A stretch of 64,000 nt of DNA. Origin: Candidatus Rokuibacteriota bacterium. Lineage in GTDB: Bacteria > Methylomirabilota > Methylomirabilia > Rokubacteriales > CSP1-6. This document shows, piece by piece, positions 33,794 to 42,754 of the stretch; position 1 is the first letter of the stretch, and every line of letters begins with the position of its first letter. The notes below the pieces were generated by a model that did not search any database, was not told where the DNA came from, and saw only the letters and a list, made by a program, of their open reading frames with translations. The stretch covers positions 62,001-126,000 of the forward strand of contig QHSU01000069.1 of assembly GCA_003220535.1 (NCBI GenBank), written 5' to 3'. The translations under genes and the position numbers were made by a program.

Positions 33794-34804
33794 GTGCGGA
33801 TCGGCTTCCACCTCACCCCGTTCTGGAGCCCGACGGACCGCGAGCACACGGCCATCATCGACGAAGCGATCGAGGTCGTGCGAGCGGCGTCCACGATGGG
33901 CTTCGCGTGGGTCTCGATCGGCCACCACTGGGTCTCGCACCCGACCGTCTGGCCGCAGCCGATCCCGATGCTCGCCAGGCTCGCGCCCGAGACCGGCCAG
34001 ATGCGGCTCAAGACGTCGATGCTCCTGCTGCCGCTCCTGAACCCGGTGGACGTCGCGGAGAACGTCGTCACGCTCGACCACATCACGCACGGGCGTCTGG
34101 ATCTCGGCGTCGCGATCGGCTATCGCGAGCGTGAGCTGGAAGCGGCCGGGCTCGGGCGCAAGGACCGCGTGCCCAAGCTCGAGGAGTCGCTCGCGGTGAT
34201 GAAGCGGCTGTGGGCGGGCGAGGAGGTCACCTACGAAGGCACCTATATCAGGATGGCCGGAGCGCGCCTGGGCTTCGGGCCGTGCCAGCGCCCGCACCCG
34301 CCGCTCGAGATGGGCGCCCAGAGCGTGCGTGCGACACAGCGCGCGGCCCGCCTCGTCGACACCGTGTTCTTCGGGCCCCAGGTCGCCTGGGCCGACATCG
34401 GGCGCCTGGTCTCCGTCTATCGAGAGACGCGCGCCACGAACAGGCCGGGAGCCGCCGGCACCGCGATCGCGTCGCGCAGCCTCATCGTCGGTGAGAGCAA
34501 AGAGGCGGCGCACGCGGCGGCGCGCGGCTACCTCGAGCGGACGTTCACGATGTACCGGACGTGGGAGATGCAGGAGCCCGGCATGGTGCAGCTCCAGCTC
34601 GGCTTCGACAAGAACCTCGACGACTGGACGATCAACGGCACGCCGTCCCAGTGTCTGGAGACGATCACGCGAGCGCACCGCATGGGCCTCGACGGCATCG
34701 GCCTCACGATCTACAGCCTGCCGCACGGCGCCGGGGCGCGCATCGAATACCTCCAGATGATCGCCGAGCAGATCGTGCGCCCGGCGGCGGCGCTCGGGCG
34801 CTGA
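33794..34804 (+). CDS. LLM-class flavin-dependent oxidoreductase
   Basis: This is a 336-residue luciferase-like monooxygenase starting at GTG. Landmarks are the N-terminal MRIGFHLTPFWSP, LLPLLNPVDVAENVVTLDHITHGRLDLGVAIGY near residue 80-110, KLEESLAVMKRLWAGEEVTYEG near 135 and the late DDWTINGTPSQCLETI. It is the first gene of an operon with a three-subunit Mo hydroxylase; the FAD-subunit gene begins 3 nt after its stop. Co-expression suggests successive oxidations of one substrate, perhaps a heterocycle or aldehyde. The cofactor could be FMN or F420. Confidence 0.93.
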   Translation: MRIGFHLTPFWSPTDREHTAIIDEAIEVVRAASTMGFAWVSIGHHWVSHPTVWPQPIPMLARLAPETGQMRLKTSMLLLPLLNPVDVAENVVTLDHITHGRLDLGVAIGYRERELEAAGLGRKDRVPKLEESLAVMKRLWAGEEVTYEGTYIRMAGARLGFGPCQRPHPPLEMGAQSVRATQRAARLVDTVFFGPQVAWADIGRLVSVYRETRATNRPGAAGTAIASRSLIVGESKEAAHAAARGYLERTFTMYRTWEMQEPGMVQLQLGFDKNLDDWTINGTPSQCLETITRAHRMGLDGIGLTIYSLPHGAGARIEYLQMIAEQIVRPAAALGR

Positions 34805-34807
34805 CCC

Positions 34808-35719
34808 TTGCTCCGGCCGTTCACGCTCCACCGTCCCGAAACAGCCGAAGACGCGTGCGCGCTGCTGGCCACGCTTGGTGAGGACGCGGCGCCGTACGCC
34901 GGCGGGACCGAGCTGCTCCTGCTCATGAAGCTCGGTCTGCTCCGGCCGCCCCACCTGGTCGACGTCAAGCGCATCGCCGGATTCGGCGACATCGCCGACG
35001 GCCCCTCGCTCACGATCGGCGCCACGGTCACGCATCGCACACTCGAGCGGTCGCCGCTCGTGCGCGCGCGTTGCCCGCTCGTCGCCTCGGTCGCGCGGCA
35101 CGTGGCCAACGTGCGCGTGCGAAACGTCGGGACGGTGGGCGGCAACCTCGCGTTCGCCGACCCGCACAGCGACCTCGCCACGCTGTTCCTGACGCTCGAC
35201 GCCACGGTCGAGCTGGTGTCGCCACGCGGGCGGCGCGAGCTGTCGCTCGCCGAGTTCGTCCGCGGGCCATGGGAGACCGCGCGAAGGCCCGACGAGCTGC
35301 TGGCGGCGGTGCGGCTTTCACCATGGCCGGCCGGGACCGGCGCCGCCTACGTGAAGTTCGGCGTTCACGAGCGCCCCACGCTCGGTATCGCCGTGGCGCT
35401 CCGCCTCGACGGCGCCGGCGAGCGCACGCGAGTGGCTGACGCGCGCGTCGCGATCGGTTGCGTCAGCCCGCGACCGATGCGGGCGGAGTCGGCGGAGACG
35501 AGGTTGAACGGAGTTGCCGCGGCCGAGCTCGGCGATGTCACCGGCGTGGTGGCGGACGCGGCCGCCGAGAGCGTAGACCCGGCCGACGATCTCCACGGCT
35601 CCGCGGAGTACAAGCGCGAGATGGTCGCAGTGTTCGCGCGACGCGCGCTTCGCGTCGCGGCGGCCCGTGCGCGTGGTGTCGAGCCGGCGGCGCGCTTCCC
35701 GCACGCGGTGGTCGCGTGA
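34808..35719 (+). CDS. Mo hydroxylase FAD-binding (medium) subunit, CoxM/XdhB-like
   Basis: This is a 303-residue FAD subunit of a xanthine dehydrogenase-family enzyme, read from a TTG start 3 nt after the LLM stop. FAD-binding motifs are APYAGGTELLLLMKLGLL near residue 30 and RNVGTVGGNLAFADPHSD near 105. The CO-dehydrogenase C-terminal domain follows, with ADAVRAARARGVEP-like helices at the end. The stop overlaps the next start by one base (TGATG). It passes electrons from the iron-sulfur subunit to an acceptor. Confidence 0.94.
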   Translation: MLRPFTLHRPETAEDACALLATLGEDAAPYAGGTELLLLMKLGLLRPPHLVDVKRIAGFGDIADGPSLTIGATVTHRTLERSPLVRARCPLVASVARHVANVRVRNVGTVGGNLAFADPHSDLATLFLTLDATVELVSPRGRRELSLAEFVRGPWETARRPDELLAAVRLSPWPAGTGAAYVKFGVHERPTLGIAVALRLDGAGERTRVADARVAIGCVSPRPMRAESAETRLNGVAAAELGDVTGVVADAAAESVDPADDLHGSAEYKREMVAVFARRALRVAAARARGVEPAARFPHAVVA

Positions 35720-36198
35720 TGGACGGCGCGGCCCTCGTGCGTATCCGTGTGGTGGTCAACGGAAGCGCTCGCGAGCTCGAGGTCGTTCCTCACGCGCTCC
35801 TGCTCGACGTGCTGCGTGACACGCTCGACCTCAAGGGAGCGAAGCGCTCGTGTGACACCCAGGTGTGCGGTGCCTGCACGGTGCTCGTCGACGGCCAGGC
35901 CGTGAGCGCCTGCACCTATCTGGCGGTGGAGGCCGACGGCAGTTCGGTGCTCACGGTCGAAGGACTCGCCGACGGCGAGGCGCTCGATCCCCTTCAGCGC
36001 GCGTTTCTCGACGCGGGCGCGGTGCAGTGCGGCTTCTGCACGTCGGGCATGCTCCTGACCGCGCGTGCGTTGCTCCGCGAGAACGCCGCCCCGAGCCGCG
36101 AGGACATCCTGCACTACCTGCGCGGGAGCCTCTGCCGCTGCACCGGCTACCGGAAGATCGTCGAGGCAATACTGATTGCCTCGGGGGCGACCCGATGA
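35719..36198 (+). CDS. Mo hydroxylase 2Fe-2S (small) subunit
   Basis: This is a 159-residue electron-transfer subunit. The ATG at 35719 overlaps the FAD-subunit stop; the ORF track start at 35458 is a shadow. The plant-type ferredoxin cluster is CDTQVCGACTVLVDGQAVSAC. The C-terminal [2Fe-2S] helical domain has VQCGFCTSGM and SLCRCTGY, the full eight-cysteine set. It overlaps the large-subunit start by four bases (ATGA). Confidence 0.96.
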   Translation: MDGAALVRIRVVVNGSARELEVVPHALLLDVLRDTLDLKGAKRSCDTQVCGACTVLVDGQAVSACTYLAVEADGSSVLTVEGLADGEALDPLQRAFLDAGAVQCGFCTSGMLLTARALLRENAAPSREDILHYLRGSLCRCTGYRKIVEAILIASGATR

Positions 36199-38477
36199 GC
36201 GCACGCCCGCTCCGCGTCGTCGGCCAACCGGTGCCGCGAGTCGATGGGCTCGAAAAGGTTACCGGCCGCGCGCGCTACGTGACCGATCTGGTGATCCCCG
36301 GCATGGCCCACGCCAAGGTGCTGCGCTCGCCCTACGCCCACACGCGCGTGCGAAAGGTCGACGTGACGCGCGCTCGCGCGCTGACGGGCGTGCTGGCCGC
36401 GCTCTGTGGCGCCGATCTGACGTGGTGCGAGCCGTACTATGGCCCGGCGTACCGTGATCGCCCCGTGCTCGCGATCGACGTCGCCCGCTACGAGGGCGAG
36501 CCGGTCGCGGCGGTGGCCGCGGTCGACGAGGCGACGGCGGCCGCGGCGCTCGATCTGATCGAGGTCGACTACGAGCCTCTGTCGCCGGTGATCACGCTCG
36601 AGGAAGCGCTGGGCCCGGGCGCGCCGCTAGTCCATACGGGGAAGCCGCAGGCCGGCATCTTCGCCGACCTCTCGACGCTTCGGCCTGAGCTCGGGACCAA
36701 TATCTGCCACCAGTTCCACTTCGCGCGCGGCGACAGCGCCGGCGCGCTGGCGGCAGCCGACCTCGTGCTCGACGACACGTATCGCTTCCCGCCGGTGCAG
36801 CACTACGCGATGGAGCCGCATGCGGCGGTGGCGGTGTGGAGCGAGACCGACGGGTTGACGATCTGGGCATCGAGCCAGAACCCGTACTCGGTGCGCGTCG
36901 AGCTGGCGAAGATGTTCGGCGTGCCGCTCGCGCGGATCCGGGTCGTCGTGCCGCACCTCGGCGGCGGCTTCGGCAGCAAGACCTACGCGAAGCTCGAGCC
37001 GCTGGCGGCGGCGCTCGCGCGCGTTGCGGGCCGGCCGGTACGGCTGGCCGCGTCGGTGGCCGAAGCGTTTCAGACCGTGCGACGCTGCGCCGCTCGCGTC
37101 CACGTGCGCGTCGGTTTCCGTCGTGACGGTGCGCTCGTGGCGGTCGAATGCGACGCCGACTACGATGTGGGCGCCTACGCCGACATCGGCCCGCGCGTCG
37201 TCCAGAAGGGTACGTACACGGCGACCGGCCCCTATCGCGTCCCGCACGTCAGGCTCGACGCGCGCGCTGTCTACACCAACACGACGCCCGGCGGCGCCTT
37301 CCGGGGCTTCGGGGTCCCGCAGCTCGCCTGGGCGCTCGAGTCGCTGTTCGATGTGGCCGCCGACCGGCTCGATCGCGATCCCGTCGAGCTGCGGCGCCAG
37401 AACTTCCTCGCCCAGGGCGAGGAGTTCGCGCCGGGCGACACGCCCATCGACGGCAAGCTCGAGGAGAGCCTGTCGCGCGCCGCGGAGGCTATCGGCTGGA
37501 CTCGGGCGAGCGCGGCCGACCGGGGGCGCGGTGTGGCCGCGATGCTGAAGGCTTCGGTGGCGCCGAGCGTGTCGGAGGCGATCGTACGCCTGCACACCGA
37601 CGGCAGCGTCAGCGTGCTCGCGAGCGCCGTCGAGATGGGGCAGGGTACCCGCACGGTCCTGGCACAGATTGCCGCCGAGGTGCTCTGCGTTCCGCTGACG
37701 CGCGTGACCGTCGTCCAGCCCGACACCGCCGTCACCCCGTACGACCAGACGACCAGCTCGAGCCGCTCGACGGCGATGACCGGGCGCGCGGTCCAGATGG
37801 CGGCCGAGGACGTGCGCGAGCAGCTTCTGCGTGTCGCCGCCGATGCGCTCGGGGCTCAGACGCGCGATCTCGCTCTCGAGGACGGCGCGGTGGTCGCGCC
37901 GTCACGGCGTCTCGCCTACTCCGAGGTGCTCTCGCTGCGATTCGGCATGTCCGGCGGCGAGCTGATCGGTCGTGGCGTGGTCGCGCCCGGGCGCACCGCC
38001 GCGCCGCTCGGCGGTAGCACGCCGTTCTGGGAGGTGGCGGTCGGCGCGGCCGAGGTGAGCGTGGACGAGGAGACCGGTGCCGTGCGCGTCGAGCGCTACG
38101 TCTCGGTCGCCGACGTCGGCCGCGCGGTGAACCCGCTCCTTCTGGAGGGCCAGGACGAAGGCGGTGTCGTGCAGGGGCTCGGTCACACGCTACTCGAGGA
38201 GATGCTCTACGAGGACGGCCATCTCCTGAACGGCACGCTGCTCGTCTACCGTGTGCCGCGCGCCGACGATGCGCCGCCGGCCCTCGAGTGCCACTTCGTG
38301 GAGAATGCCGACGGCAGCGGCCCCTTCGGCGCCAAGGGCGCGGGCGAGGGAAGCCTGATCCCCGTGAGCCCGGCGGTCGCCAACGCGCTCGCGCGGCTCA
38401 CCGGCGTCCGGCTCCGCGACCTGCCGCTGACGCCCGAGCGCGTCTGGCGGGCGCTGAAAGCGCGGAGGAATCGATGA
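36195..38477 (+). CDS. Mo hydroxylase molybdopterin-binding (large) subunit
   Basis: This is a 760-residue catalytic subunit. The ATG at 36195 (MSARPLRVVGQPVPRVDG) is preferred to the ORF track's 35865. Landmarks are VVPHLGGGFGSKTYAKLEP near residue 255, the active-site loop GGAFRGFGVPQLAW near residue 365 (AFRGFG, as in xanthine/hydroxybenzoyl-CoA type enzymes), EMGQGTRTVLAQIAAEVL and the catalytic Glu in GAKGAGEGSLIPVSP. With the preceding two subunits it forms a complete heterotrimer hydroxylating a heterocycle, aldehyde or CoA-thioester. It ends 14 nt before a convergent hydrolase gene. Confidence 0.95.
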   Translation: MSARPLRVVGQPVPRVDGLEKVTGRARYVTDLVIPGMAHAKVLRSPYAHTRVRKVDVTRARALTGVLAALCGADLTWCEPYYGPAYRDRPVLAIDVARYEGEPVAAVAAVDEATAAAALDLIEVDYEPLSPVITLEEALGPGAPLVHTGKPQAGIFADLSTLRPELGTNICHQFHFARGDSAGALAAADLVLDDTYRFPPVQHYAMEPHAAVAVWSETDGLTIWASSQNPYSVRVELAKMFGVPLARIRVVVPHLGGGFGSKTYAKLEPLAAALARVAGRPVRLAASVAEAFQTVRRCAARVHVRVGFRRDGALVAVECDADYDVGAYADIGPRVVQKGTYTATGPYRVPHVRLDARAVYTNTTPGGAFRGFGVPQLAWALESLFDVAADRLDRDPVELRRQNFLAQGEEFAPGDTPIDGKLEESLSRAAEAIGWTRASAADRGRGVAAMLKASVAPSVSEAIVRLHTDGSVSVLASAVEMGQGTRTVLAQIAAEVLCVPLTRVTVVQPDTAVTPYDQTTSSSRSTAMTGRAVQMAAEDVREQLLRVAADALGAQTRDLALEDGAVVAPSRRLAYSEVLSLRFGMSGGELIGRGVVAPGRTAAPLGGSTPFWEVAVGAAEVSVDEETGAVRVERYVSVADVGRAVNPLLLEGQDEGGVVQGLGHTLLEEMLYEDGHLLNGTLLVYRVPRADDAPPALECHFVENADGSGPFGAKGAGEGSLIPVSPAVANALARLTGVRLRDLPLTPERVWRALKARRNR

Positions 38478-38491
38478 CGGTGGAGCCGGCG

Positions 38492-39658
38492 CTAGAGCGC
38501 CCGGTACACCTCCGCCTCGAACTGCCCGAACAGGTCGATCGCCGTGTGGTCGTAGAAGGGAAGGACCTGCGAGAGAAAGACGCCCGAGACGCGCTTCGTG
38601 CGGTCGATCCAGAAGTAGGTATTGGCGAGACCGGCCCACGCGAGGCTGCCGGCCGCGCGGCCGGTCGGCGCCTGCTGCGTGTTGATCAGGAAGCTCAGGC
38701 CCCAGCCTTTGCGCATCCCCGGGAAGAGCTCGACGTCGTTGGACAGGGCGGGGATCGCCGTTTTCATAGCTGGAATGTCGAGCGGCGCGATGTGGTTCTG
38801 CGCCATGAGGTCGACGGTTTCGGGGCGCAGCACGAGAGCGCCCTTGAGGCTGCCGCCCTGCAGAATCATCTGCGTGAAGGCCAGGTAGTCGCGGGCCGTT
38901 CCGTAGAGTCCGCCGCCGCCCATGAGGAACTCGGGGTCCTCCGGGAGTGCGAACTCGATCGGCGCGAGGACACCCTTGTCGTCGCGCTGATGCACGCTCG
39001 CCAGCCGGGCGCGCTGCGATGACGAGAGCTTGAAGGAGGTGTCCTTCATGCCGAGGGGACCGAAGATGTTGTCCTGGAAGTAACGGTCGAGCTTCTGGCC
39101 GCTCACCGTCTCGACCATCTTCCCGATCCAGTCGATGCTGATGCCGTACTCCCACCGGTCGCCCGCGTCGAACAGCAGCGGCGTGGTCAGGGCGGCGTTC
39201 GTGCAGGTCGTGATGCCCGGCGTGCCCGTGGCGGTCTGATACTGGGCGATCTCCGGCCGCCAGATCTCGTAGGCGAAGCCGGACGTGTGGGTCAGCAGGT
39301 GCTTGAGCGTGATCGGCCGCTTGGGCGGCCGCAGGCGCGGCTTGCCGGCCGCGTCGAACCCGTCCAGCACCTTGGCCGCCGTGAGGCCCGCGACGACCGC
39401 GCTCGCCGGACGGTCGAGACTCAGCTTGCCGCGCTCGACGAGCTGCATGGCGGCGGTCGCCGTGATGGCCTTGGTCATCGAGGCGATCCACACGACCGTG
39501 TCGAGAGTCATCGGCGCATCCTGGCCGAGCGCACGCTTGCCGAAGGCACCTTCGTACAGCGTTCCTTTGTCGGTGGCGGCGACCGCCACGATGCCGGGCA
39601 TGGATTTCGATTCGACGGCCTGGCTGAAGATTCTGTCGATCGACGGGATGGTTGGCAT
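38492..39658 (-). CDS. Serine hydrolase of the beta-lactamase class C / EstB family
   Basis: This is a 388-residue serine beta-lactamase-like hydrolase. The ATG at 39658 has GGAG 7 nt upstream and is preferred to 39673. The nucleophile Ser-x-x-Lys is SMTK in VVWIASMTKAITATAAMQL near residue 65. The Tyr of the YxN-like motif is in DRWEYGISIDWIGKMVE near 165. A GGGGLYGTARDYLAF motif near 255 is shared with esterases of this group. There is no signal peptide, so it is probably a cytoplasmic esterase rather than a resistance enzyme. It stands alone. Confidence 0.92.
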   Translation of the reverse strand: MPTIPSIDRIFSQAVESKSMPGIVAVAATDKGTLYEGAFGKRALGQDAPMTLDTVVWIASMTKAITATAAMQLVERGKLSLDRPASAVVAGLTAAKVLDGFDAAGKPRLRPPKRPITLKHLLTHTSGFAYEIWRPEIAQYQTATGTPGITTCTNAALTTPLLFDAGDRWEYGISIDWIGKMVETVSGQKLDRYFQDNIFGPLGMKDTSFKLSSSQRARLASVHQRDDKGVLAPIEFALPEDPEFLMGGGGLYGTARDYLAFTQMILQGGSLKGALVLRPETVDLMAQNHIAPLDIPAMKTAIPALSNDVELFPGMRKGWGLSFLINTQQAPTGRAAGSLAWAGLANTYFWIDRTKRVSGVFLSQVLPFYDHTAIDLFGQFEAEVYRAL

Positions 39659-39814
39659 GGTCTTCTCCTTCATTCGGAGGCCACGGACTCGATGGGCGAA
39701 AGCTTAGAGTAGGATTCGCGACGCCGCAACGCCTTGGCCCGCACGGTATAGACTGAGCGCGCTATGACGAAGCTCTCGTGAGGGGTCGGCGATTCGTTGA
39801 GTCAGGAGGAACCG

Positions 39815-41053
39815 ATGGGAACGTATCGGCGCATCAACGTCGCGTCGGGGCGGTCGCTCGAGAAGCTGGCGCACTATTCGCGGGCCGTGCGCGTGGGCGA
39901 CATGGTGCTGCAGTCGGGCACGACGGCCATCGATCGGCGGGGCGACGTGCGCGGGGTCGGCGACGTCGCCAAACAGGTCGAGACCATCATGACGATCGCC
40001 GAGTGGAGCGTGGCCAGGGCTGGCGGCACGCTCGGGGATGTGGTGCGAAGCCGGATTTACGTCACCGACATCGGTGTGGGCGCCGACGCCGGGCGGGCGC
40101 TCGCCCGATACTTTCGCGACGTCCGGCCGGCGGCCACCCTCGTTCAAGTGAACCGGCTCGCGCGGCCCGAACAGCTCGTCGAGATCGAGCTCGACGCGGT
40201 CGACGGCGCCGGGGCCAAGGCGCGACGGGTCTCGTCGGGGCGGGCCATCGAGGACGAGTACGCATACTCACGCGCCGTGCGCGCGGGCGAGCGCGTCTAC
40301 GTCTCAGGGTCGACGGCGCTGAACGCCCGGGGCGTCGTGGAAGGCCAGGGCGACCTGTACCGCCAGACGCGCAGCGCGATGGACACGATCTTCTGGGCCC
40401 TGGAGCAAGCGGGCGCCTCGCGCGAGGATCTCGTCTACACCAAGACCTTCGTCACCGATCTGGCCGCCGCCGCGGACTACACGCGGGCCTGGCTCGAGGC
40501 GCTCGGCGACGTGCGGCCGACCTCGACCTTGCTGGGCGTCCCGGCGCTCATTCACCCGGAGATGCTCATCGAGATCGAGGCCGAGGCGATCGTGGGGGCG
40601 TCGAGAACGCGTCGCGATTTCTACACGCAGCAGCAGCGGGAGAAGCCGCGCGGCTACGCGCGCGCCGTGCAGATCGGGGACTGGATCTGGGTCAGCGGCT
40701 GCACGTCGATGAATGCGGCCGGTAAGCCCCAGGCATCGGGCGACTGGGCGGCCCAGTCGGACCTCTCCGTCGAAACGATCCGGTGGGCGCTCGAGCAAGC
40801 CGGCGCGACGCTGGATGACGTCGTCCGCCGGCGCGTCTTCACGGTCGACGGCGCGAACGTGAACCGGCCCCCCGGCCAGGGCCCGGCGTGGTTCGCGAAG
40901 AGCTGTCCTGCGTCTCTCGGCTGTCGCATCGCCGGGCTCGCGCGGCCCGAGCTTCTCGTCGAGGTCGAGGTGGTCGCGGTCAAGGGCGCGCACGCCGGCA
41001 TCGAGTGGATCGCGCCCGACGCGATCGACGTGCTGGACCGGCGGTCGGCCTGA
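39815..41053 (+). CDS. Triple-domain Rid-family (RidA/YjgF-like) protein
   Basis: This is a 412-residue protein made of three tandem Rid domains, roughly residues 15-130, 150-265 and 275-395. Each has the pattern hydrophobic-G-D-hydrophobic-V-S-G, a QxxxxxxxxxxALxxAG helix and a closing LVEIEL-type strand. The ATG at 39815 follows AGGAGG. RidA enzymes hydrolyse reactive imines with a key Arg in P-A-R-S-x-V. The three domains have PAATLV, PTSTLL and PASLGC there, so none keeps that Arg; it belongs to an Arg-less Rid subgroup of unknown function. It is transcribed alone. Confidence 0.9.
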   Translation: MGTYRRINVASGRSLEKLAHYSRAVRVGDMVLQSGTTAIDRRGDVRGVGDVAKQVETIMTIAEWSVARAGGTLGDVVRSRIYVTDIGVGADAGRALARYFRDVRPAATLVQVNRLARPEQLVEIELDAVDGAGAKARRVSSGRAIEDEYAYSRAVRAGERVYVSGSTALNARGVVEGQGDLYRQTRSAMDTIFWALEQAGASREDLVYTKTFVTDLAAAADYTRAWLEALGDVRPTSTLLGVPALIHPEMLIEIEAEAIVGASRTRRDFYTQQQREKPRGYARAVQIGDWIWVSGCTSMNAAGKPQASGDWAAQSDLSVETIRWALEQAGATLDDVVRRRVFTVDGANVNRPPGQGPAWFAKSCPASLGCRIAGLARPELLVEVEVVAVKGAHAGIEWIAPDAIDVLDRRSA

Positions 41054-41065
41054 CCCTCCTCGCCC

Positions 41066-41635
41066 TCAGGGAAGGAGATCCGTGATCGGGATCCGGGCGC
41101 CCGGCGAGGCGAGCGGCGAGAGGCTCGCTCCCCGGCCGAACGCCCGAACCGACTGGTACACTCGCCGAGGCCTTGCCGGGTCGAGCGCGACCAGGTCGCG
41201 GCGAACCTCGACCACCGCGTCGACGAGGTTCACGATCCAGTAATCGGCAATCCCGGCGCGCGCGTAGATCGACGCCTTGCGCGCGCGGTCCAGGGCCAGG
41301 CTGGTCTGCGAGATCTCGACGACGAGCGCGGGATCAGTGGGAGCCGCGCCGAGGTAATCGCGCGGGGAGCCCCGGACCACGGCGACGTCCGGCTCGGGCC
41401 GCGACCGGCGGCCCAGGGCCAGCGGGGCATGAACCCTGACGAGCCAGCCCTCGCCAAAGGCGTGCCGTAGCGCCGCCGCGACGAGGTCGACGGCGACCGC
41501 ATGGGAGTCTCCTTGGGGCTCGCTCACGACGAGCAGCCCGTCGAGCAGCTCCAGCTGCTCGTCCTCGCGGAATACGCCGCGGTCGATCAACCGCTCGTAC
41601 TCCGGACGAGTCCATCGCCTCGTGTGGACGAGCAT
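41066..41635 (-). CDS. Uma2-family endonuclease-like protein (DUF820), copy 1
   Basis: This is a 189-residue PD-(D/E)XK-fold protein of the Uma2 family. The ATG at 41635 (MLVHTRRWTRPEYERLID) replaces the ORF track start at 42631. Landmarks are LELLDGLLVVSEPQ (Glu), SRPEPDVAVVRGSPRDY (Asp), ALVVEISQTSL (E of the ExE/ExK site), then KASIYARAGIADYWIVNL. It is 26 nt downstream of the alcohol dehydrogenase gene. A second Uma2 gene lies on the other side of that gene. The cellular role of Uma2 proteins is unknown. Confidence 0.92.
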   Translation of the reverse strand: MLVHTRRWTRPEYERLIDRGVFREDEQLELLDGLLVVSEPQGDSHAVAVDLVAAALRHAFGEGWLVRVHAPLALGRRSRPEPDVAVVRGSPRDYLGAAPTDPALVVEISQTSLALDRARKASIYARAGIADYWIVNLVDAVVEVRRDLVALDPARPRRVYQSVRAFGRGASLSPLASPGARIPITDLLP

Positions 41636-41661
41636 CGCGCTTACCGCCCTCTGGGAAGTCT

Positions 41662-42741
41662 CTACTCGAACATCAGCACCGTGCGCGCGACCTCGCCCGC
41701 CTTCATCGCCCGGAAGGCGTCGTTCACGTCCTCGAGGCGGCCGCGTCGCGTGATCATCTCGTCGAGGCGAAGCAGGCCCCGCTGGTAGAAGTCGACGTAC
41801 CGGGGCATGTCGACCTTGAAGCGGTTCGAGCCCATGCTGCAGCCCTGGATGCGCTTTTCCCGGAGAAACACGCTGCCCTCGAGCTCGATCTTCTGGCCGA
41901 CGGGGATCATGCCGATCACCGTCGCCGTCCCGCCCGGGCGGATGCATTCGAAGGCCTGCTCGGCGGCCTTCTTCAGACCGATGGCCTCGAAGGAGTACTC
42001 GACGCCGCCGTTGGTCAGCTCGCGGATCGCCTTGACCGGGTCGCCGGTCGAGGCGTCGACCGTGTGCGTCGCGCCGAGCTCGCGGGCCTGGGCGAGCTTC
42101 TTCGGGAAGATGTCGACGGCGATGATCATGCCGGCGCCAGCGATGCGGGCGCCCTGGATCACCGCGAGGCCGACGCCGCCGGCGCCAAACACCGCGACCG
42201 TCGCGCCCGCCTCGACGCGCGCCGTGTTCAGCACGGCGCCCACGCCCGTCGTCACGCCGCAGCCGATCAGCGCTCCGCGGTCGAGCGGCATGTCGTCGCG
42301 CACCTTCACGAGGCCGTTCTCGTGCACGAGCATCTGCTCCGCGTAGGCGGACAGATTCGCGAACTGGTTCACCGGCGCGCCCTTCCAGCTGAGCTTCGGC
42401 GGCTCTTGCGGGGTACGCACGGGCCGCGACTGGCAGAGATGGGTGCGCCCGGTCAGACAGTAGGTGCAGTGTCCGCAGAAGACCGACAGACACGCGATCA
42501 CGTGATCGCCCGCCTTGAACTCTGTGACGTGCGGGCCGACCGCTTCGACGATGCCGGCGGCCTCGTGGCCGAGGATCGCGGGGGCCGGGAAGGGATAGAA
42601 CCCGTCGACGAAGTGGAGGTCGCTGTGGCACACGCCACTCGCGACCGTGCGCACGAGGACCTCGCGCCCGATCGGCTTCGCGATGTCGACGTCCTCGATG
42701 GTGAGCGGTTTCTGGGGACCATGGAACACGGCGGCTTTCAT
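41662..42741 (-). CDS. Zn-dependent alcohol dehydrogenase (class III-like MDR)
   Basis: This is a 359-residue medium-chain dehydrogenase. The catalytic zinc set is Cys-His in GVCHSDLHF near residue 38 and GHEAAGIVEAVG near 60. The structural zinc is held by CGHCTYCLTGRTHLC near 90-104. The Rossmann motif is VFGAGGVGLAVIQGARIAGAG near 185. An insertion RPVRTPQEPPKLSWKG matches the alcohol/benzyl-alcohol type group in actinobacteria and proteobacteria. It oxidises an alcohol with NAD(P)+; the substrate is not evident. Confidence 0.94.
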   Translation of the reverse strand: MKAAVFHGPQKPLTIEDVDIAKPIGREVLVRTVASGVCHSDLHFVDGFYPFPAPAILGHEAAGIVEAVGPHVTEFKAGDHVIACLSVFCGHCTYCLTGRTHLCQSRPVRTPQEPPKLSWKGAPVNQFANLSAYAEQMLVHENGLVKVRDDMPLDRGALIGCGVTTGVGAVLNTARVEAGATVAVFGAGGVGLAVIQGARIAGAGMIIAVDIFPKKLAQARELGATHTVDASTGDPVKAIRELTNGGVEYSFEAIGLKKAAEQAFECIRPGGTATVIGMIPVGQKIELEGSVFLREKRIQGCSMGSNRFKVDMPRYVDFYQRGLLRLDEMITRRGRLEDVNDAFRAMKAGEVARTVLMFE

Positions 42742-42754
42742 GGGTTGCTCCTTT

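Noticed and set aside
38466-38510. GGCGCT-AG-AGCGCC hairpin between the Mo hydroxylase and serine hydrolase genes
   Set aside because: A 6-bp stem with a 2-nt loop is too tight and common in this GC context to call a terminator.
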